DNA of 64,000 nt from the NCBI GenBank assembly GCA_964387685.1, contig CAYLXK010000022.1, forward strand, positions 34,991 through 98,990, in the 5' to 3' direction. This document shows, piece after piece, positions 33,655 to 42,925 of the stretch. Both the position numbers and the translations under genes were made by a program. How positions within the stretch are numbered: position 1 is the first letter of the stretch; each line of letters opens with the position of its first letter. The notes below the pieces were generated by a model. It was not told where the DNA came from, searched no databases, and saw only the letters and a program-made list of their open reading frames with translations. The stretch is from Bryobacter sp964387685. GTDB taxonomy: Bacteria > Acidobacteriota > Terriglobia > Bryobacterales > Bryobacteraceae.

Positions 33655-34380
33655 ATGCTTCTTTCTATGCAATCCATGGGCTTCTTGTTGCTGCAAGAAG
33701 TCGGTTTCGACTTGCTTACGATGTGGGCCCAAATGGGTTTCCTCGCCAGAGCGGTCGTTGTCGCTCTCATCATCATGTCGGCTTGGTCGATTGGCGTCAT
33801 GATTGACCGCCTCCTCGTCTTCAATGCCGCCAAAACCCAAAGCCGCCTCTTTGCTCCCGCTGTTGCCGGCGCTCTGCGCGAAGGCAAGCTGGACGAAGCC
33901 ATCAAAATCGCCGATCGGTACAAAAAGTCTCACTTGGCCAAAGTGGTTGTCGCCGGCCTTCAGGAATTCAAAGCCCATCAGATAAGTTCGGAAATCTCCG
34001 GGGAAACCATCGAAGCCTCCAAGCGCGCCCTGGAGCGTGCCGAAGCCATCGTTCACGCCGAACTGAAGCGTGGCGTTTCTTCCCTGGCCACCATCGGTTC
34101 CACCGGCCCCTTCGTCGGCCTCTTCGGAACCGTCGTCGGCATCGTTAACGCGTTCAAAGGCATTGCTAGCGAAAAGGCCGCCGGTCTCGGCGCCGTCGCC
34201 GGTGGTATCTCCGAAGCGCTCGTCACCACCGCGCTCGGTCTCTTCGTCGCTATCCCGGCGGTCATGATGTTCAACTACTTCACCAATCGGGTTGAAGCTT
34301 TTGGCATCGAAATGAACAACTCGAGCTCGGAATTGCTCGACTACTTCATCAAGCGCAGCCAAGCCGTCCGCAAGGGCTAG
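33655..34380 (+). CDS. exbB: MotA/TolQ/ExbB proton channel protein
   Basis: 241 residues with three membrane helices. The first is near residues 30-50 (VVVALIIMSAWSIGVMIDRLLV). The other two are in the conserved block VSSLATIGSTGPFVGLFGTVVGIVNAF and GGISEALVTTALGLFVAIPAVMMFNYF. It forms the stator with the ExbD proteins to energise TonB. AGGAG precedes ATG 33655. It is followed after 105 bases by the first exbD gene. Confidence 0.93.
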   Translation: MLLSMQSMGFLLLQEVGFDLLTMWAQMGFLARAVVVALIIMSAWSIGVMIDRLLVFNAAKTQSRLFAPAVAGALREGKLDEAIKIADRYKKSHLAKVVVAGLQEFKAHQISSEISGETIEASKRALERAEAIVHAELKRGVSSLATIGSTGPFVGLFGTVVGIVNAFKGIASEKAAGLGAVAGGISEALVTTALGLFVAIPAVMMFNYFTNRVEAFGIEMNNSSSELLDYFIKRSQAVRKG

Positions 34381-34415
34381 TCCTCAAACGCAAACACAGT
34401 TCCTCGCGAGTTTTT

Positions 34416-34453
34416 CCTTATGGGGCGTGGGCCTATGGCCTTCGCCCCTAAGG
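34416..34453 (+). other. Strong hairpin between exbB and exbD
   Basis: CCTTA-t-GGGGCG (34416-34427) pairs with CGCCCC-TAAGG (34443-34453), and GGCC/GGCC can pair inside. No T run follows on either strand, so it is not a classic terminator. It may be an mRNA processing or stabilising element. Confidence 0.6.
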
Positions 34454-34485
34454 ATGGGAATCCTCGAAGAGAAAAAGGAAAGTAT

Positions 34486-34920
34486 ATGGCCAAGAGAAAA
34501 CAAGCCGCTCCCCCGGTATCCGACATCAACGTCACCCCCATGGTCGACGTGATGCTGGTGATGTTGATCATCTTCATGGTGATTACCCCCATGCTGCAAA
34601 AAGGCGTCACGGTGGAGAAGGTGAAAACGAAAAATCCCATCGCGATGAAGGACGCCGATAAAGAAGACGCGATCCTCGTTAGCGTAACCCGTGCCGGCGA
34701 CACCTATCTTGGTTCCACGCGCACCGCTCCGGACCAGATGCCTACCAAGATTAAGGACATGCTCACTAATAAACCGGAAAAGGTCGTTTACATCAGCGCT
34801 GATCGCCGCGCTAAGTACGAGCGCGTTGTCACCGTCATCGACGAAATCCGCAACGCCGGCGTCGAGCAGTTGGGCCTCATCACCGAAGAAATCCAGGGAC
34901 CCGGCGGCGAAAAGAAGTAG
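34486..34920 (+). CDS. exbD: ExbD/TolR family protein 1
   Basis: 144 residues. The single helix follows the conserved DINVTPMVDVMLVMLIIFMVITP motif, whose aspartate carries protons. The periplasmic domain ends with YERVVTVIDEIRNAGVEQLGLITEE. ATG 34486 has an AAGGA site; the frame extends to 34420 but that part runs through the upstream hairpin. It works with ExbB and the second ExbD. Confidence 0.94.
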   Translation: MAKRKQAAPPVSDINVTPMVDVMLVMLIIFMVITPMLQKGVTVEKVKTKNPIAMKDADKEDAILVSVTRAGDTYLGSTRTAPDQMPTKIKDMLTNKPEKVVYISADRRAKYERVVTVIDEIRNAGVEQLGLITEEIQGPGGEKK

Positions 34921-34965
34921 ACTGAATAGTTCAAAAACAGGAATCGTCTAAAAGGAGACTGCTCT

Positions 34966-35394
34966 ATGGCAATGGCAATGGGAAGCAAGGGGGGGCCGCA
35001 GGCCGACATCAACATGACCCCGATGATCGACGTCTTGCTCGTCCTGATCATTATTTTCATGGTTATCACGCCCCTCACCCCGAAGGGCCTTGAGGCGCGT
35101 GTTCCACAGCCGCCTCCGCCCAATACGCCGCCTCCGCCGCCGGACCAGGACCGGACGGTTGTGGTCATCATCGACAAAGACAAGTCCATGAAGATTAACC
35201 AGGAGCCGATTCTCTTCGAGAACCTCGGTAAGCGCCTGGAGGATATTTTCAAGACCCGCGCGGAGCGGGTTTGTTTCGTCAAGGGCGATCCGGATCTTGA
35301 GTATCAGGAAGTGGCCAAGGTTATCGACGTGGCCAAGGGCGTAGGACTCGATCAGGTCGGTCTCATGACCAAGAAAGTTGAAGCCGGCGAGTAG
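34966..35394 (+). CDS. ExbD/TolR family protein 2
   Basis: 142 residues, second ExbD-like protein. DINMTPMIDVLLVLIIIFMVITPLTPKGLE is the signature helix. A proline-rich patch (PPPPNTPPPPPD) follows, then a periplasmic domain ending YQEVAKVIDVAKGVGLDQVGLMTKK. Two different ExbD subunits beside one ExbB suggest a hetero-oligomeric stator, as in other bacteria with paired ExbD genes. GGAG precedes the start. Confidence 0.93.
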   Translation: MAMAMGSKGGPQADINMTPMIDVLLVLIIIFMVITPLTPKGLEARVPQPPPPNTPPPPPDQDRTVVVIIDKDKSMKINQEPILFENLGKRLEDIFKTRAERVCFVKGDPDLEYQEVAKVIDVAKGVGLDQVGLMTKKVEAGE

Positions 35395-35423
35395 CGAGGC
35401 TGTAGGAAGGAAAGCGAAAAATC

Positions 35424-36287
35424 ATGCTGCATCTCATTAAGCTTCACGCTCGAGTGATCGTCACCGCCACCGTCACCCTGGCCCTGCTCGCCTTTGCCAG
35501 TGGCTGTGAAAAGCTCAAGGCGCGCGATGCGCTGAATAAGGGCGTGCAGGCCTACAAGGCCACCAAATACGAGGAAGCCGCCAAGAAGTTCCAGGAAGCC
35601 ATCGAGTACGACTCCACCTTCGAAGTGGCGCGCCTCTATCTGGCCACCTCCTTCATGAGCCAATGGATTCCCGGCGCCGATTCCCCCGAGAATAAAGCTC
35701 TCGCCCAAAAGGCCGAGGACCAGTTCAAGGTCGTTTTGGAAAAAGACCCCAAGAATAAGCTGGCCATCGAATCGATCGCTTCCATGCGCTACAACCAGGC
35801 CAACGCTTTTACTTCCCTCGAAGACAAGCTCCGCGTCATGGACGATGCCAAGACTTGGTACGGCAAACTCATCGAGGTCGACCCCAACAACGCGAAGGCC
35901 TACTATAGCCTCGGCGTCATCGCCTGGTCTAAGTGGTACCCGCAGTACAAACAGGCCCGAGAAAAAGCCGGCATGAAGCAGGAAGACCCCGGCCCCATCA
36001 AGGATAAGAAGATTCGCGAAGAGCTCAAGGCGAACTACTCCGACCTCGTAGCCGAGGGCATCAAGAATCTCGACATGGCCGTCGACAAAGACAAGGAATA
36101 CGACGACGCCATGGCCTACCTGAACTTGCTGATCCGCGAGCGCGCGGATCTCGCCGAAAATCCGGACGATTACAAGAAGGACATCGCTACCGCCGACAAC
36201 TGGGTCCAGAAGGCTCTGGAAGCCAAGAAGATCAAGGCCGAGCGGCTTGAGAAAAAGAACAAGGGCGTCGTCAAAGAATCCAACTAG
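35424..36287 (+). CDS. TPR-repeat lipoprotein
   Basis: 287 residues with a lipoprotein signal ending at lipobox FASGC (Cys at about residue 28). Helical repeats follow: ALNKGVQAYKATKYEEAAKKFQEAIEYD, QFKVVLEKDPKNKLAIESIASM, AKTWYGKLIEVDPNNAKAYYSLGVIAWSKW and later NLDMAVDKDKEYDDAMAYLNLL. These are tetratricopeptide repeats, a protein-binding scaffold. Its place at the end of the tonB-exb cluster suggests an envelope partner of that system, though the partner is unknown. Terminator follows at 36316. Confidence 0.85.
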   Translation: MLHLIKLHARVIVTATVTLALLAFASGCEKLKARDALNKGVQAYKATKYEEAAKKFQEAIEYDSTFEVARLYLATSFMSQWIPGADSPENKALAQKAEDQFKVVLEKDPKNKLAIESIASMRYNQANAFTSLEDKLRVMDDAKTWYGKLIEVDPNNAKAYYSLGVIAWSKWYPQYKQAREKAGMKQEDPGPIKDKKIREELKANYSDLVAEGIKNLDMAVDKDKEYDDAMAYLNLLIRERADLAENPDDYKKDIATADNWVQKALEAKKIKAERLEKKNKGVVKESN

Positions 36288-36315
36288 CGATTTCACCTCG
36301 ATTCCAGAATTATCC

Positions 36316-36349
36316 ACGGCCCGCTGCTGAAGCGGGCCGTTTCTTATTT
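36316..36349 (+). terminator. Intrinsic terminator of the ton-exb operon
   Basis: ACGGCCCGC (36316-36324), a 7-nt loop and GCGGGCCGT (36332-36340) form a 9-bp GC-rich stem followed by TTCTTATTT. It slightly overlaps the stop of the convergent dehydrogenase. Confidence 0.92.
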
Positions 36350-37447
36350 CGGAATGATCACGGCTTTCCCCGCGTCCAGATTCCGCACCGCTCGGAGTGC
36401 CGCGTCGGCATCGGCCAAGGTGAAACGATGGGTCACTTGGCGGGAGAAATGGCTAGCCCAGTTCCGTCGGCCAAGCATCTGGATCGCCCCCAACACATGG
36501 CGCGGCTCAAACGCCCAGCTTCCCTTCACATCCAGTTGCTTCCGGGTGATGACGTGCGGGTTGAATTCCACATTCCCCGCGTTTGCGTACTGCCCTAGCA
36601 CCAGGTATTTGCCGCCATCCCGCGGTAGCTCCAATCCCTCCGGTACCGCCGACGGATGCCCCACGCATTCGATCGCCACGTCCGCTCCAAAAGGCCCCAC
36701 TACCTTCAAGACCTCTTCCCTCCGTCCCGCCGCTGTCGGAAATTCCGCCAGATCCACAACCGCCGCCGCCCCCATTTCCTTGGCTTGTTTCAAACGATGC
36801 GCGGGCCCTCCCACTACCACCACAGGATCAGCGCCGTTTTCCAGCGCCACCGCCAATGCCGCCAGGCCCACTGGCCCCGCCCCCTGGATCACCACGCTAT
36901 CCCCCGCCTCTACCCCAATCCTCTCCACCCCTTGCAGCGCCGTATTCAGCGCGCAGCCCGCGCCCACCACCGCTTCCGTCGGCAATGCTTCGGGCAACAC
37001 AAACACCGCGCTGCCCTTGCGCAAAAGAATCCACTCCGCATAGCCGCCCCGGAAATGCGGCGCCTCGCTGCAGTCATAGCTAATCCCGTACGCCTTCCGC
37101 GCCACGCATCGCGTAGGCACCCGCTTGATTCGGCAATAAAAGCACTCTCCACAAGTGATACTGCTAGCCCAGGTTATCCGGTCGCCCACCGCCAACGATT
37201 GGCCGGACCAGTCCTTCTCCAGGCCCTTACCCAACTTTTCAATGCGCCCCACCGTCTCGTGGCCCAGAATTACCGGCGTCGGGATCGGCAGCTCTCCTTT
37301 CCACAAATGCACATCCGTACCGCAAATGCCTGCCATCTCCACGCGCACCAGCGCTTCGCCGTCCCCCAACTCTTCGTTTAACGGGTACTCACGAATCTCA
37401 AGCGGTGCCTGAAATTCAGGCAGCACCGCCGCTTTGGCCATTCTCAT
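36344..37447 (-). CDS. Zinc-dependent alcohol dehydrogenase family protein
   Basis: 367-residue medium-chain dehydrogenase. The catalytic zinc region is GICGTDVHLWKG with GHETVG. The structural zinc lobe is CGECFYCRIKRVPTRC. The Rossmann segment is VVIQGAGPVGLAALAVALENGA. An aspartate-free HRLK after VVVVGGP suggests the cofactor choice cannot be read simply. The substrate is unknown. The start may be 37447 or 37441 (MAKAAVLPEF). It lies 70 bases after the receptor gene on the same strand, separated by a strong terminator. Confidence 0.88.
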   Translation of the reverse strand: MRMAKAAVLPEFQAPLEIREYPLNEELGDGEALVRVEMAGICGTDVHLWKGELPIPTPVILGHETVGRIEKLGKGLEKDWSGQSLAVGDRITWASSITCGECFYCRIKRVPTRCVARKAYGISYDCSEAPHFRGGYAEWILLRKGSAVFVLPEALPTEAVVGAGCALNTALQGVERIGVEAGDSVVIQGAGPVGLAALAVALENGADPVVVVGGPAHRLKQAKEMGAAAVVDLAEFPTAAGRREEVLKVVGPFGADVAIECVGHPSAVPEGLELPRDGGKYLVLGQYANAGNVEFNPHVITRKQLDVKGSWAFEPRHVLGAIQMLGRRNWASHFSRQVTHRFTLADADAALRAVRNLDAGKAVIIPK

Positions 37448-37458
37448 CGTTCCATCTT

Positions 37459-37497
37459 AAATAGAAACGGGGGACGCGACCGAATCGCGCCCCCCGT
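37459..37497 (-). terminator. Intrinsic terminator after the TonB-dependent receptor
   Basis: On the minus strand ACGGGGG plus CGCGA pairs with TCGCG plus CCCCCGT (37497-37467), followed by TTTCTATTT. It separates the receptor from the alcohol dehydrogenase. Confidence 0.88.
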
Positions 37498-37517
37498 CTT
37501 GTGTTGTTCTGGATCGA

Positions 37518-40500
37518 TTAGAACCGGTACCGCAGAGCCATCTGGATCACGCGAGGTTCGCCCGCGCTCGTGATCACTCCGAAGTTCGTGTTCCCCACGC
37601 CCGTGCTCGGATTGTTGAAGTTTACGGTGTTGAAGAGGTTGAACGCTTCAAACCGGTACTCCAAATTTTGCCGCTCGCTGATTGCGAATCCCTTGGCAAG
37701 GTTGAAACTCGTCGTAAAGAAGCGCGGACCGTAGGCCGAATTGCGCGCCGCGTTGCCCGGCGTGTTGATCGCCTGAATCCGGTATGCGTTCGGGTCCAGG
37801 AAGCGGAAGCGGTCCGTCTTCGGGTCAATGCCCGTATTCGCTTCGCCCACGCGGTCCGGACGCAATCCGCCGCCGTTCCGGTTCAGGAAGCGGTAGTTCT
37901 GGCCCGTCCGCGGATCGATTCCGTTCCCATTCAGGCCCACATTGATCGGCAGGCCCGAGCGCCAGCTCATGATCGCCCCGCTGCGCCATCCGCCCAGGAA
38001 CAAGTCTGCCGCTTTCGACCAATTCGACCCGAACTGTTTTCCGCGGCCCCACGGCAATTCATAGGTCACTGCCGAGGTCAATAAATGCCGCGGCGTCTGC
38101 ACCATCCCGCCCCGCTCGGCGCTGAAGTTGTCCAGGAACTGCGGCGAGTTGCCCGCATCCCACGTGCCCGCTTCGTCCAGCGCGCTCGCATACGTGTAGC
38201 TAACCAGCGCATAAAGCCCGGCCACGTACTGCCGCTCGAACTTCATCTGCATCGCGTTGTACCAGCTGCGCGCACGCGAGGCGCCCGTCTGGATGCCCTG
38301 CCACTGCGGGAAAGGCCGGTTCGCCGGCACGCTGCCATCCACCCCAAACGCCGTCTGGTTCCGCTCATAGAGGCCAAAGAGGCTGCGGCCCCGATTGCCC
38401 ACATAAGCCACTTCAAAGGTGCTGGCTTTATCCACCTGGTATTGCATGGCCAGATTCCATTGCTGAATCAAGCCGCTGCGTTGATCGAATTCGCGCGTGC
38501 GCAATCCTACCGTGCGCGAATCGTAGTTGCTCAACACGCCGCTCGGAATCGGCTGGCTCAACAGCACCGGCGCCGGGCCCGATCCCACGCGCTGCAACCG
38601 CGCCTGCGTCAACTGCGGCGGGTTCAGCGGCAGGTTCGCTTCGCTGCCATAGATGTCTTCCGTGTTGTAGAAAATGCCGTACCCGCCGCGCAGCACCAGC
38701 CGCTCCGGCCGAAGCTGCCACGCGAAGCCCATCCGCGGTCCGAAGTTGTTCCGGTCCGGCGTGGTCAAATATTTGTCGTCGTCGTTCGCCGTGATCAGGC
38801 CGCCCGTCTTGGGGTCGAAGTTAATGTTCTTGTTCGTGCCATTGCCGTAGAACGGGGTCGTGTATTCGTAGCGCATTCCCAGGTTCAGCGTCAGCGTCGG
38901 CCGCACCTTCCAGTCGTCTTGTACGAAGCCGCTATAGGCCTGCTGCAGTTGCTGCACTTCGGGCACCGTGTTCAACTGCACGCTCTCCGGCATCCCCAAT
39001 AGCAGGTCCGCCATCGATTCGCCGCTAAACACCCCCGGAATACCGTAAGCCGCCGTCCGGCGCGTCACATCGACAAACGTATTGTCCTTTAGGCGCAACT
39101 CAAAGCCGGCCCGCAGGAAATGGCGGCCGAAGTTCATCGAGAGCGTATCGACAAATTGATTCAGGAGCGGCCTTTGGAATTGCGGCCGGAAATTACGCGT
39201 TCCCAAATCGTTATAGTTGTTCACGTCGATCAGCGGCAGCCCGCCCACCTGCAGCAGGTCCGCCGGGATCCCGCGGAAGCCGAAGGCGTCCGCCTTTTGC
39301 TCGTTCACTGTCGCATGCGCGAATTCGGCGAAGGTGTAATTCCAGCCGTAGCGCAGATTGTTGATCACCCGTTCATTGATCGTCCGCGTCCAGTTCACCG
39401 CCAAGCTCTTGTTGTTGTTAAACTGCGCGCCTTGGTTACCCACGCCGTCGGCCAAACCTTCAAAGATCGCGTCGCGGTTAAATTTCTGCCGTAGGTAGCT
39501 GAAGCGCACCAGGAAGGTATTCTTCGTGTTCAGGTTATAGTCGCCCTTGACGTCGTACTTGTGCGTGTCTTCTTTGCCGTCCCGCAGTACCGCATAGTTG
39601 TTTACCGGACGCCCCGCCTGCGTGGTCCCGGGTTGATTGGCCGCCGGATACAAATCGATCAGCTTCTTGCCTAGGCTGTCGAAGCGGGATGCCGGAATCG
39701 TGAAGCTGGGAAAAGCGGCCCCATTGGCCGGGTCCACAATCCGCGTCGCCGGATCGAATACGCCCCCGCGCTGTGCCGCCGTCGGTACCGTCGTCAAGAA
39801 TGCATCGGAGAAGCTCTGCCGGAATCCTTCGTACGATCCGAAATAAAACAGCTTGTCTTTCTTCACCGGTCCGCCCACCGTGCCGCCGTATTGATGCCAA
39901 GACAGGTTCGACTTCGGCAAGTTATTCAAATTATTCGACCAACCCCGCGCCGCCAGCGACGAGTCCCGGTTGTAATACCAACCGCTGCCATGCATCTCGT
40001 TGGACCCGCTCTTCAGCGATACGTTCACCACGCCACCCGCGCTGCGGCCAAACTCAGCCGAAAAGCTGTTCGTCTGCACCTTGAACTCGGCGATCGCGTC
40101 CGGGTTCGGCTGCACCACCTGCGCGCTCAGCGCCTGCGCATTCTGTGTACCCTGATTGTTGTCGATGCCGTCCAGCAGGAAGTTATTCTGCGTATGATAG
40201 TTGCCGTTGGAAACAAACCAGCCCGGCCCACGCGTAACCGGATTCAACGTGCTCGGCGCCACTCCCGGGCTTAGCAGCGCAAGCTCCGTATAGCGGCGCC
40301 CGGCTAAGGGCAATTCCACCGCCGTCTTGCCTGAGATCACCTGTCCCAGCGATCCCTGCTCGGTTTGAATGCTCGTTACATTGGCCGTCACTTCCACGAC
40401 TTCGCTGAGCGTGGCCACCTCCAGGCGAACCCGCACCAGCCTTCTCTCGTCCACCTTCACCCGCACTTCGTTTACTTTCAAACCCTTAAAGCCGCCCTTC

Positions 40501-40727
40501 ATGATCGACAAATCGTAGTTGCCGCGCACGATCGGGCTGAACACCGCATAGCCGTCCTCGCTGCTCTCCATCTCCTGCCGCGCCCCCGTCTCGGCGTTAA
40601 TCAGCACCACCTTGGCGCCACCCACCGCCGCACTGGACGGGTCCTCCACCAGCACGCGAAGTGACGCGGAATCGGTCTGCGCAAACAAGGCGCATCCGAA
40701 AACAAGACAAATTCCCAGGTATTTCAT
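37518..40727 (-). CDS. TonB-dependent receptor, Oar-like, with carboxypeptidase-regulatory-like domain
   Basis: 1069-residue outer-membrane protein. Signal peptide MKYLGICLVFGCALFAQ is followed by a CarboxypepD_reg-like beta-sandwich (about 20-100: LRVLVEDPSSAAVGGAKVVLINAETGARQ). A plug region comes next (GRRYTELALLSPGV, NNFLLDGIDNNQG, NAIAEFKVQTNSFSAEFGRSAGGVVNVSLKSG with one leading D in place of N) and then a long beta-barrel ending in aromatic RYRF. These large Oar-like receptors are a hallmark of Acidobacteriota and are thought to import glycans or other large nutrients, but the ligand is unknown. ATG 40727 starts the signal peptide. It is divergent from ppk1. Confidence 0.92.
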   Translation of the reverse strand: MKYLGICLVFGCALFAQTDSASLRVLVEDPSSAAVGGAKVVLINAETGARQEMESSEDGYAVFSPIVRGNYDLSIMKGGFKGLKVNEVRVKVDERRLVRVRLEVATLSEVVEVTANVTSIQTEQGSLGQVISGKTAVELPLAGRRYTELALLSPGVAPSTLNPVTRGPGWFVSNGNYHTQNNFLLDGIDNNQGTQNAQALSAQVVQPNPDAIAEFKVQTNSFSAEFGRSAGGVVNVSLKSGSNEMHGSGWYYNRDSSLAARGWSNNLNNLPKSNLSWHQYGGTVGGPVKKDKLFYFGSYEGFRQSFSDAFLTTVPTAAQRGGVFDPATRIVDPANGAAFPSFTIPASRFDSLGKKLIDLYPAANQPGTTQAGRPVNNYAVLRDGKEDTHKYDVKGDYNLNTKNTFLVRFSYLRQKFNRDAIFEGLADGVGNQGAQFNNNKSLAVNWTRTINERVINNLRYGWNYTFAEFAHATVNEQKADAFGFRGIPADLLQVGGLPLIDVNNYNDLGTRNFRPQFQRPLLNQFVDTLSMNFGRHFLRAGFELRLKDNTFVDVTRRTAAYGIPGVFSGESMADLLLGMPESVQLNTVPEVQQLQQAYSGFVQDDWKVRPTLTLNLGMRYEYTTPFYGNGTNKNINFDPKTGGLITANDDDKYLTTPDRNNFGPRMGFAWQLRPERLVLRGGYGIFYNTEDIYGSEANLPLNPPQLTQARLQRVGSGPAPVLLSQPIPSGVLSNYDSRTVGLRTREFDQRSGLIQQWNLAMQYQVDKASTFEVAYVGNRGRSLFGLYERNQTAFGVDGSVPANRPFPQWQGIQTGASRARSWYNAMQMKFERQYVAGLYALVSYTYASALDEAGTWDAGNSPQFLDNFSAERGGMVQTPRHLLTSAVTYELPWGRGKQFGSNWSKAADLFLGGWRSGAIMSWRSGLPINVGLNGNGIDPRTGQNYRFLNRNGGGLRPDRVGEANTGIDPKTDRFRFLDPNAYRIQAINTPGNAARNSAYGPRFFTTSFNLAKGFAISERQNLEYRFEAFNLFNTVNFNNPSTGVGNTNFGVITSAGEPRVIQMALRYRF

Positions 40728-40819
40728 GTATCCGAGCCTAGCAATCGTTCTTTGCAATCCCGTCTGTTTATCGTTGCAATGCGGTGAATCCCTTCTGGCC
40801 GGGGTACATTGGTAGGCGC

Positions 40820-42925
40820 ATGGCCCTGCCGCGACGTCGTTCTTCACTCGCTCCCTCCCTGGACGACCCTTCCCTTTTCATCAATCGGGAACTCAGCCTC
40901 CTCGGCTTCCAGCGCCGTGTCCTCGAAGAGGCGCAAGATCCCTCTAACCCCTTGCTCGAACGCTTCAAATTCCTCAGTATTCTCGGGTCCAATGTCGACG
41001 AGTTCTTCATGGTTCGCGTCGCTGGCCTCAAGAATCAAGTCGAAGCCGGCCTCGAAGAACCCGGCCCCGACGGCCTCTCCGCCGCCGCCCAACTCGATGC
41101 CATTCGCCCCGTCGTCTCTCAACTCATGAACGACGCCCGTCGTTGCCTGCATAACGACCTTCTCCCCGCCCTGGCCGCCGAGGGCATCCGCATCGTCAAC
41201 CCCAAAGACCTCGAAGCGGCCGATCGCGATCGCCTCCGCGACTACTTCCTCAACACCGTCTATCCTGTCTTAACTCCTCTTGCCTTTGATCCCGGCCGCC
41301 CCTTCCCCCACATCTCCAACCTCAGTCTCAACCTCGCCATTCTCCTTCACAACGAAGATGGCGACGATCACTTCGCCCGCCTCAAAATTCCTGATACGCT
41401 TCCCCAACTCATTCCCATCGATACCGACCCGAAGTCGCGCCGCTCCCGCCCTCGTGAACAGCGCTTTCTTTGGCTCGAGTCCCTCATCAGCGCCCACCTC
41501 GACGAACTCTTCCCCGGCATGCGCATCCGCTCGGCCCACCCCTTCCACGTCACGCGCGACGCCGACGTCGCCATCCAGGAGTTAGAAGCCGACGACCTCC
41601 TCGAAACCGTCGCCGAAAGTGTGCGCCAGCGCCGCTTCGGTGATGTCGTCCGCGTCAAAGTAAACAACGAGATGCCCGACCAGCTTCTCGAGATCCTGGT
41701 TTCCAATGTCGAAGCCGATTGGAAAGACGTCTATCGCGTCCAGGACCCCCTCTCCTTCGTCCGCCTGAAGCACCTGATGCAAATCGACCGCCGCGATCTT
41801 CGCGACAAAGTCTTCATCCCCCGTACCCCCGCCGCCCTCGACCCCAAACTCAACGAGGACGCCGACATCTTCAGCGTCATCCGCCGCGGCGACGTTCTCC
41901 TCCATCATCCCTTTGAGTCCTTCGATCCCGTTGTCGAGCTCCTGCGCAAAGCCGCCCGCGACCCCCACGTCCTGGCCATCAAAATGACTCTCTACCGCGT
42001 TGGCAAGAACTCTCCCGTCGTCGAAAGCCTCCTTGAGGCCAACGAGCGTGGTAAGCAGGTCGCCGTCCTCGTCGAGCTCAAGGCCCGCTTCGACGAAGAA
42101 TCCAATATCGAATGGGCCCGACGCCTGGAAGCCGAAGGCGTGCACGTCGTCTACGGCCTCCTCGGCCTCAAAATCCACTGCAAGGTCGCTCTCATTGTTC
42201 GCAAAGAAGGCGACCGCATCCGCCGTTACACCCACTTCGGCACCGGCAACTACAACGTCGTCACCGCCGGCCTCTATACCGATCTCGGCCTTCTTACCTG
42301 CGACGAGGAAATCGGCGCCGATGCCAGCGACCTCTTTAACCACCTCACTGGTTACTCCGCCAAGAAACGCTACCGCCGCCTGCTCGTCGCCCCGGTCGAC
42401 CTCCTCGAGCGCATCCAAGGCCTCATCCAGCGCGAGATCGAACACCAGAAAGAAGGCCGCGCCGGGCACTTGATCTTCAAGATGAACTCCCTGGCGCACA
42501 AGCAGATCATCGAGCAGTTGTACGAGGCCTCCCAGGCTGGCGTGAAAATCGATCTCATCATCCGCGGCGCCTGCAGCCTCCGCCCCGGCGTACCCGGCGT
42601 CAGCGACAATATCAGCGTTCGCTCCATCGTCGGACGCTTCCTTGAACACTCCCGCATCTTTTGGTTCGGCAACGGCGGCAGCCCGGAACTCTATATCGGC
42701 AGCGCGGACCTCATGACCCGCAATCTCCACCGCCGCGTCGAGACTCTGGTTCCTATCGGCGACCGCCGCCTCGTCCAGCACATCCACGACGACATCCTCG
42801 CCACTTACCTCCGCGATGAGGCTAAAGTCCGCATTCTGCAACCCGACGGCACCTATCTCCGCCATCCCCGCTACCAGGAGCCGGACGCTTTCAGCGCCCA
42901 GGCGAAGTTCTTGGCCCAGCGCTAA
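40820..42925 (+). CDS. ppk1: Polyphosphate kinase 1
   Basis: 701-residue PPK1, which makes polyphosphate from ATP. The N-terminal domain begins SLFINRELSLLGFQRRVLEEA. The autophosphorylated histidine is His453 in YGLLGLKIHCKVALI, followed by YTHFGTGNYN. The second conserved histidine region is IYIGSADLMTRNLHRRVE. ATG 40820 follows a TACATT hexamer by 9 bases, so the leader is likely only a few nt. The gene ends with a 4-bp overlap of the convergent small gene. Confidence 0.96.
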   Translation: MALPRRRSSLAPSLDDPSLFINRELSLLGFQRRVLEEAQDPSNPLLERFKFLSILGSNVDEFFMVRVAGLKNQVEAGLEEPGPDGLSAAAQLDAIRPVVSQLMNDARRCLHNDLLPALAAEGIRIVNPKDLEAADRDRLRDYFLNTVYPVLTPLAFDPGRPFPHISNLSLNLAILLHNEDGDDHFARLKIPDTLPQLIPIDTDPKSRRSRPREQRFLWLESLISAHLDELFPGMRIRSAHPFHVTRDADVAIQELEADDLLETVAESVRQRRFGDVVRVKVNNEMPDQLLEILVSNVEADWKDVYRVQDPLSFVRLKHLMQIDRRDLRDKVFIPRTPAALDPKLNEDADIFSVIRRGDVLLHHPFESFDPVVELLRKAARDPHVLAIKMTLYRVGKNSPVVESLLEANERGKQVAVLVELKARFDEESNIEWARRLEAEGVHVVYGLLGLKIHCKVALIVRKEGDRIRRYTHFGTGNYNVVTAGLYTDLGLLTCDEEIGADASDLFNHLTGYSAKKRYRRLLVAPVDLLERIQGLIQREIEHQKEGRAGHLIFKMNSLAHKQIIEQLYEASQAGVKIDLIIRGACSLRPGVPGVSDNISVRSIVGRFLEHSRIFWFGNGGSPELYIGSADLMTRNLHRRVETLVPIGDRRLVQHIHDDILATYLRDEAKVRILQPDGTYLRHPRYQEPDAFSAQAKFLAQR

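Noticed and set aside
38085..39002. 305-codon plus-strand frame inside the TonB receptor
   Set aside because: Arg/His-rich antisense translation with no motif.
41582..42865. 427-codon frame on the minus strand opposite ppk1
   Set aside because: Low-complexity Asp/Glu/Val/Ala translation typical of an antisense frame; ppk1 is certain.
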